Of a DNA stretch of 12,968 nt, positions 12,781 through 12,968 are shown in pieces (position 1 is the first letter of the stretch; each line of letters starts with the position of its first letter). The DNA lies in contig CAMLOZ010000026.1 of NCBI GenBank assembly GCA_946481625.1, positions 1-12,968 of the forward strand. Direction: 5' to 3'. Both the position numbers and the translations under genes were made by a program. Source of the DNA: an uncultured Haloferula sp. Its GTDB lineage: Bacteria > Verrucomicrobiota > Verrucomicrobiae > Verrucomicrobiales > Akkermansiaceae. A model generated the notes under the pieces. The model saw nothing but the letters and a program-made list of their open reading frames with translations. It did not search any database and was not told where the DNA came from.

Positions 12781-12945
12781 GCGGAGCGTGATGTTCCAAG
12801 GGAAAAGTTCCAAGTTCCAAAAAGGCGGAAACAGCCCGCTCGTGACGACACCGAAACGGCTGCTTCTTGGCACTTGGAACTTCTCACTTGGAACTTTTCC
12901 TCCCATTGGAACTTGGAACTTTTCCCTTGGAACATCACGCTCCGC
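12781..12945. repeat. Long palindromic intergenic repeat, copy 2 (40 bp perfect arms)
   Basis: Bases 12781-12820 and 12906-12945 are perfect inverted repeats of 40 bp around an 85-base loop, and the outer flanks still share CCGCAC after a small indel. The loop holds another 26-base repeat unit (12871-12896). The core 12791-12935 aligns with copy 1 at 1015-1151 in the same orientation. The words are again AAGTTCCAAGTG-like, with GTTCCAA occurring many times on the minus strand. The inner arm ends 3 bases before the GTG start of the AsmA-like gene, so the transcript would begin with a very stable stem if transcription starts upstream. No transposase is encoded. Bases 12946-12968 are too short to interpret. 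Confidence 0.85.
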
Positions 12946-12968
12946 CCGCGTGCGGTTCATCGTCCTTG

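Noticed and set aside
12781..12935. GGAACTT words in the repeats considered as -35 elements of an ECF sigma factor promoter
   Set aside because: They resemble the sigma-E -35 sequence, but no -10 element lies at the right spacing and the words repeat too often in both directions to be specific promoters.
12781..12945. Insertion sequence or CRISPR-like array
   Set aside because: There is no transposase frame, no target duplication that I could define, and no regular repeat-spacer pattern; the structure is a palindromic element.
12727..12960. A 77-codon minus-strand frame starting with ATG at 12960
   Set aside because: Its sequence is made almost wholly of the palindromic repeat and ends inside the AsmA-like signal anchor in another frame. 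It could only matter if the insertion broke an older gene start.

Overview
This looks like chromosomal DNA of a GC-rich Gram-negative bacterium. The best guess is Verrucomicrobiota (Luteolibacter/Haloferula-like). That is inference from four things: the long single-chain PurL type, tandem secreted DUF1573 proteins behind an ECF sigma factor, a tandem pilT pair, and weak or absent Shine-Dalgarno sites before most genes. There are no rRNA or tRNA genes, CRISPR arrays, phage genes or recognisable transposase.

Layout. (1) 1-730, minus: the first 243 codons of purL, which run off the left edge and are easily missed because the frame is open at the edge. (2) 731-1256: a divergent intergenic region with a strong hairpin upstream of purL, six near-regularly spaced G-tracts, and a ~140 bp palindromic repeat. 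(3) 1257-4941, plus: an ECF sigma factor, a one-TM putative anti-sigma factor, an exported protein of unknown function, two paralogous exported DUF1573 proteins and a membrane-anchored rhodanese. Several of these genes overlap at stop/start codons. (4) 4916-6388, minus: a zinc-ribbon / proline-rich / one-TM protein with an unrecognised C-terminal domain, which overlaps the rhodanese gene tail to tail. (5) 6565-8775, minus: two adjacent PilT-type twitching ATPases ending in a clear intrinsic terminator. (6) 8835-10103, minus: a three-gene membrane-stress cassette resembling E. coli yqjD-yqjE-yqjK, whose first protein carries eight 11-residue repeats. (7) 10274-12778, minus: a large AsmA-like envelope protein. 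(8) 12781-12945: a second copy of the palindromic repeat with 40 bp perfect arms, abutting the AsmA-like start.

How the genes fit together. The plus-strand block reads as one regulon. A cytoplasmic sigma factor and its membrane-bound partner would sense an envelope signal, and the downstream products are exported or membrane-anchored and carry Cys-X-Cys, conserved Asp-Cys and rhodanese Cys-X4-Cys motifs, which hints at thiol or sulfur chemistry outside the cytoplasm. The minus block 6565-12778 is envelope-centred: type IV pilus retraction, inner-membrane/ribosome-tethering type proteins, and an AsmA-like lipid or outer-membrane homeostasis protein. The most novel items are the palindromic repeat family found at two ends of the window, the CxC/DC/rhodanese sigma-factor operon, and the 11-mer repeat expansion in the YqjD-like protein.
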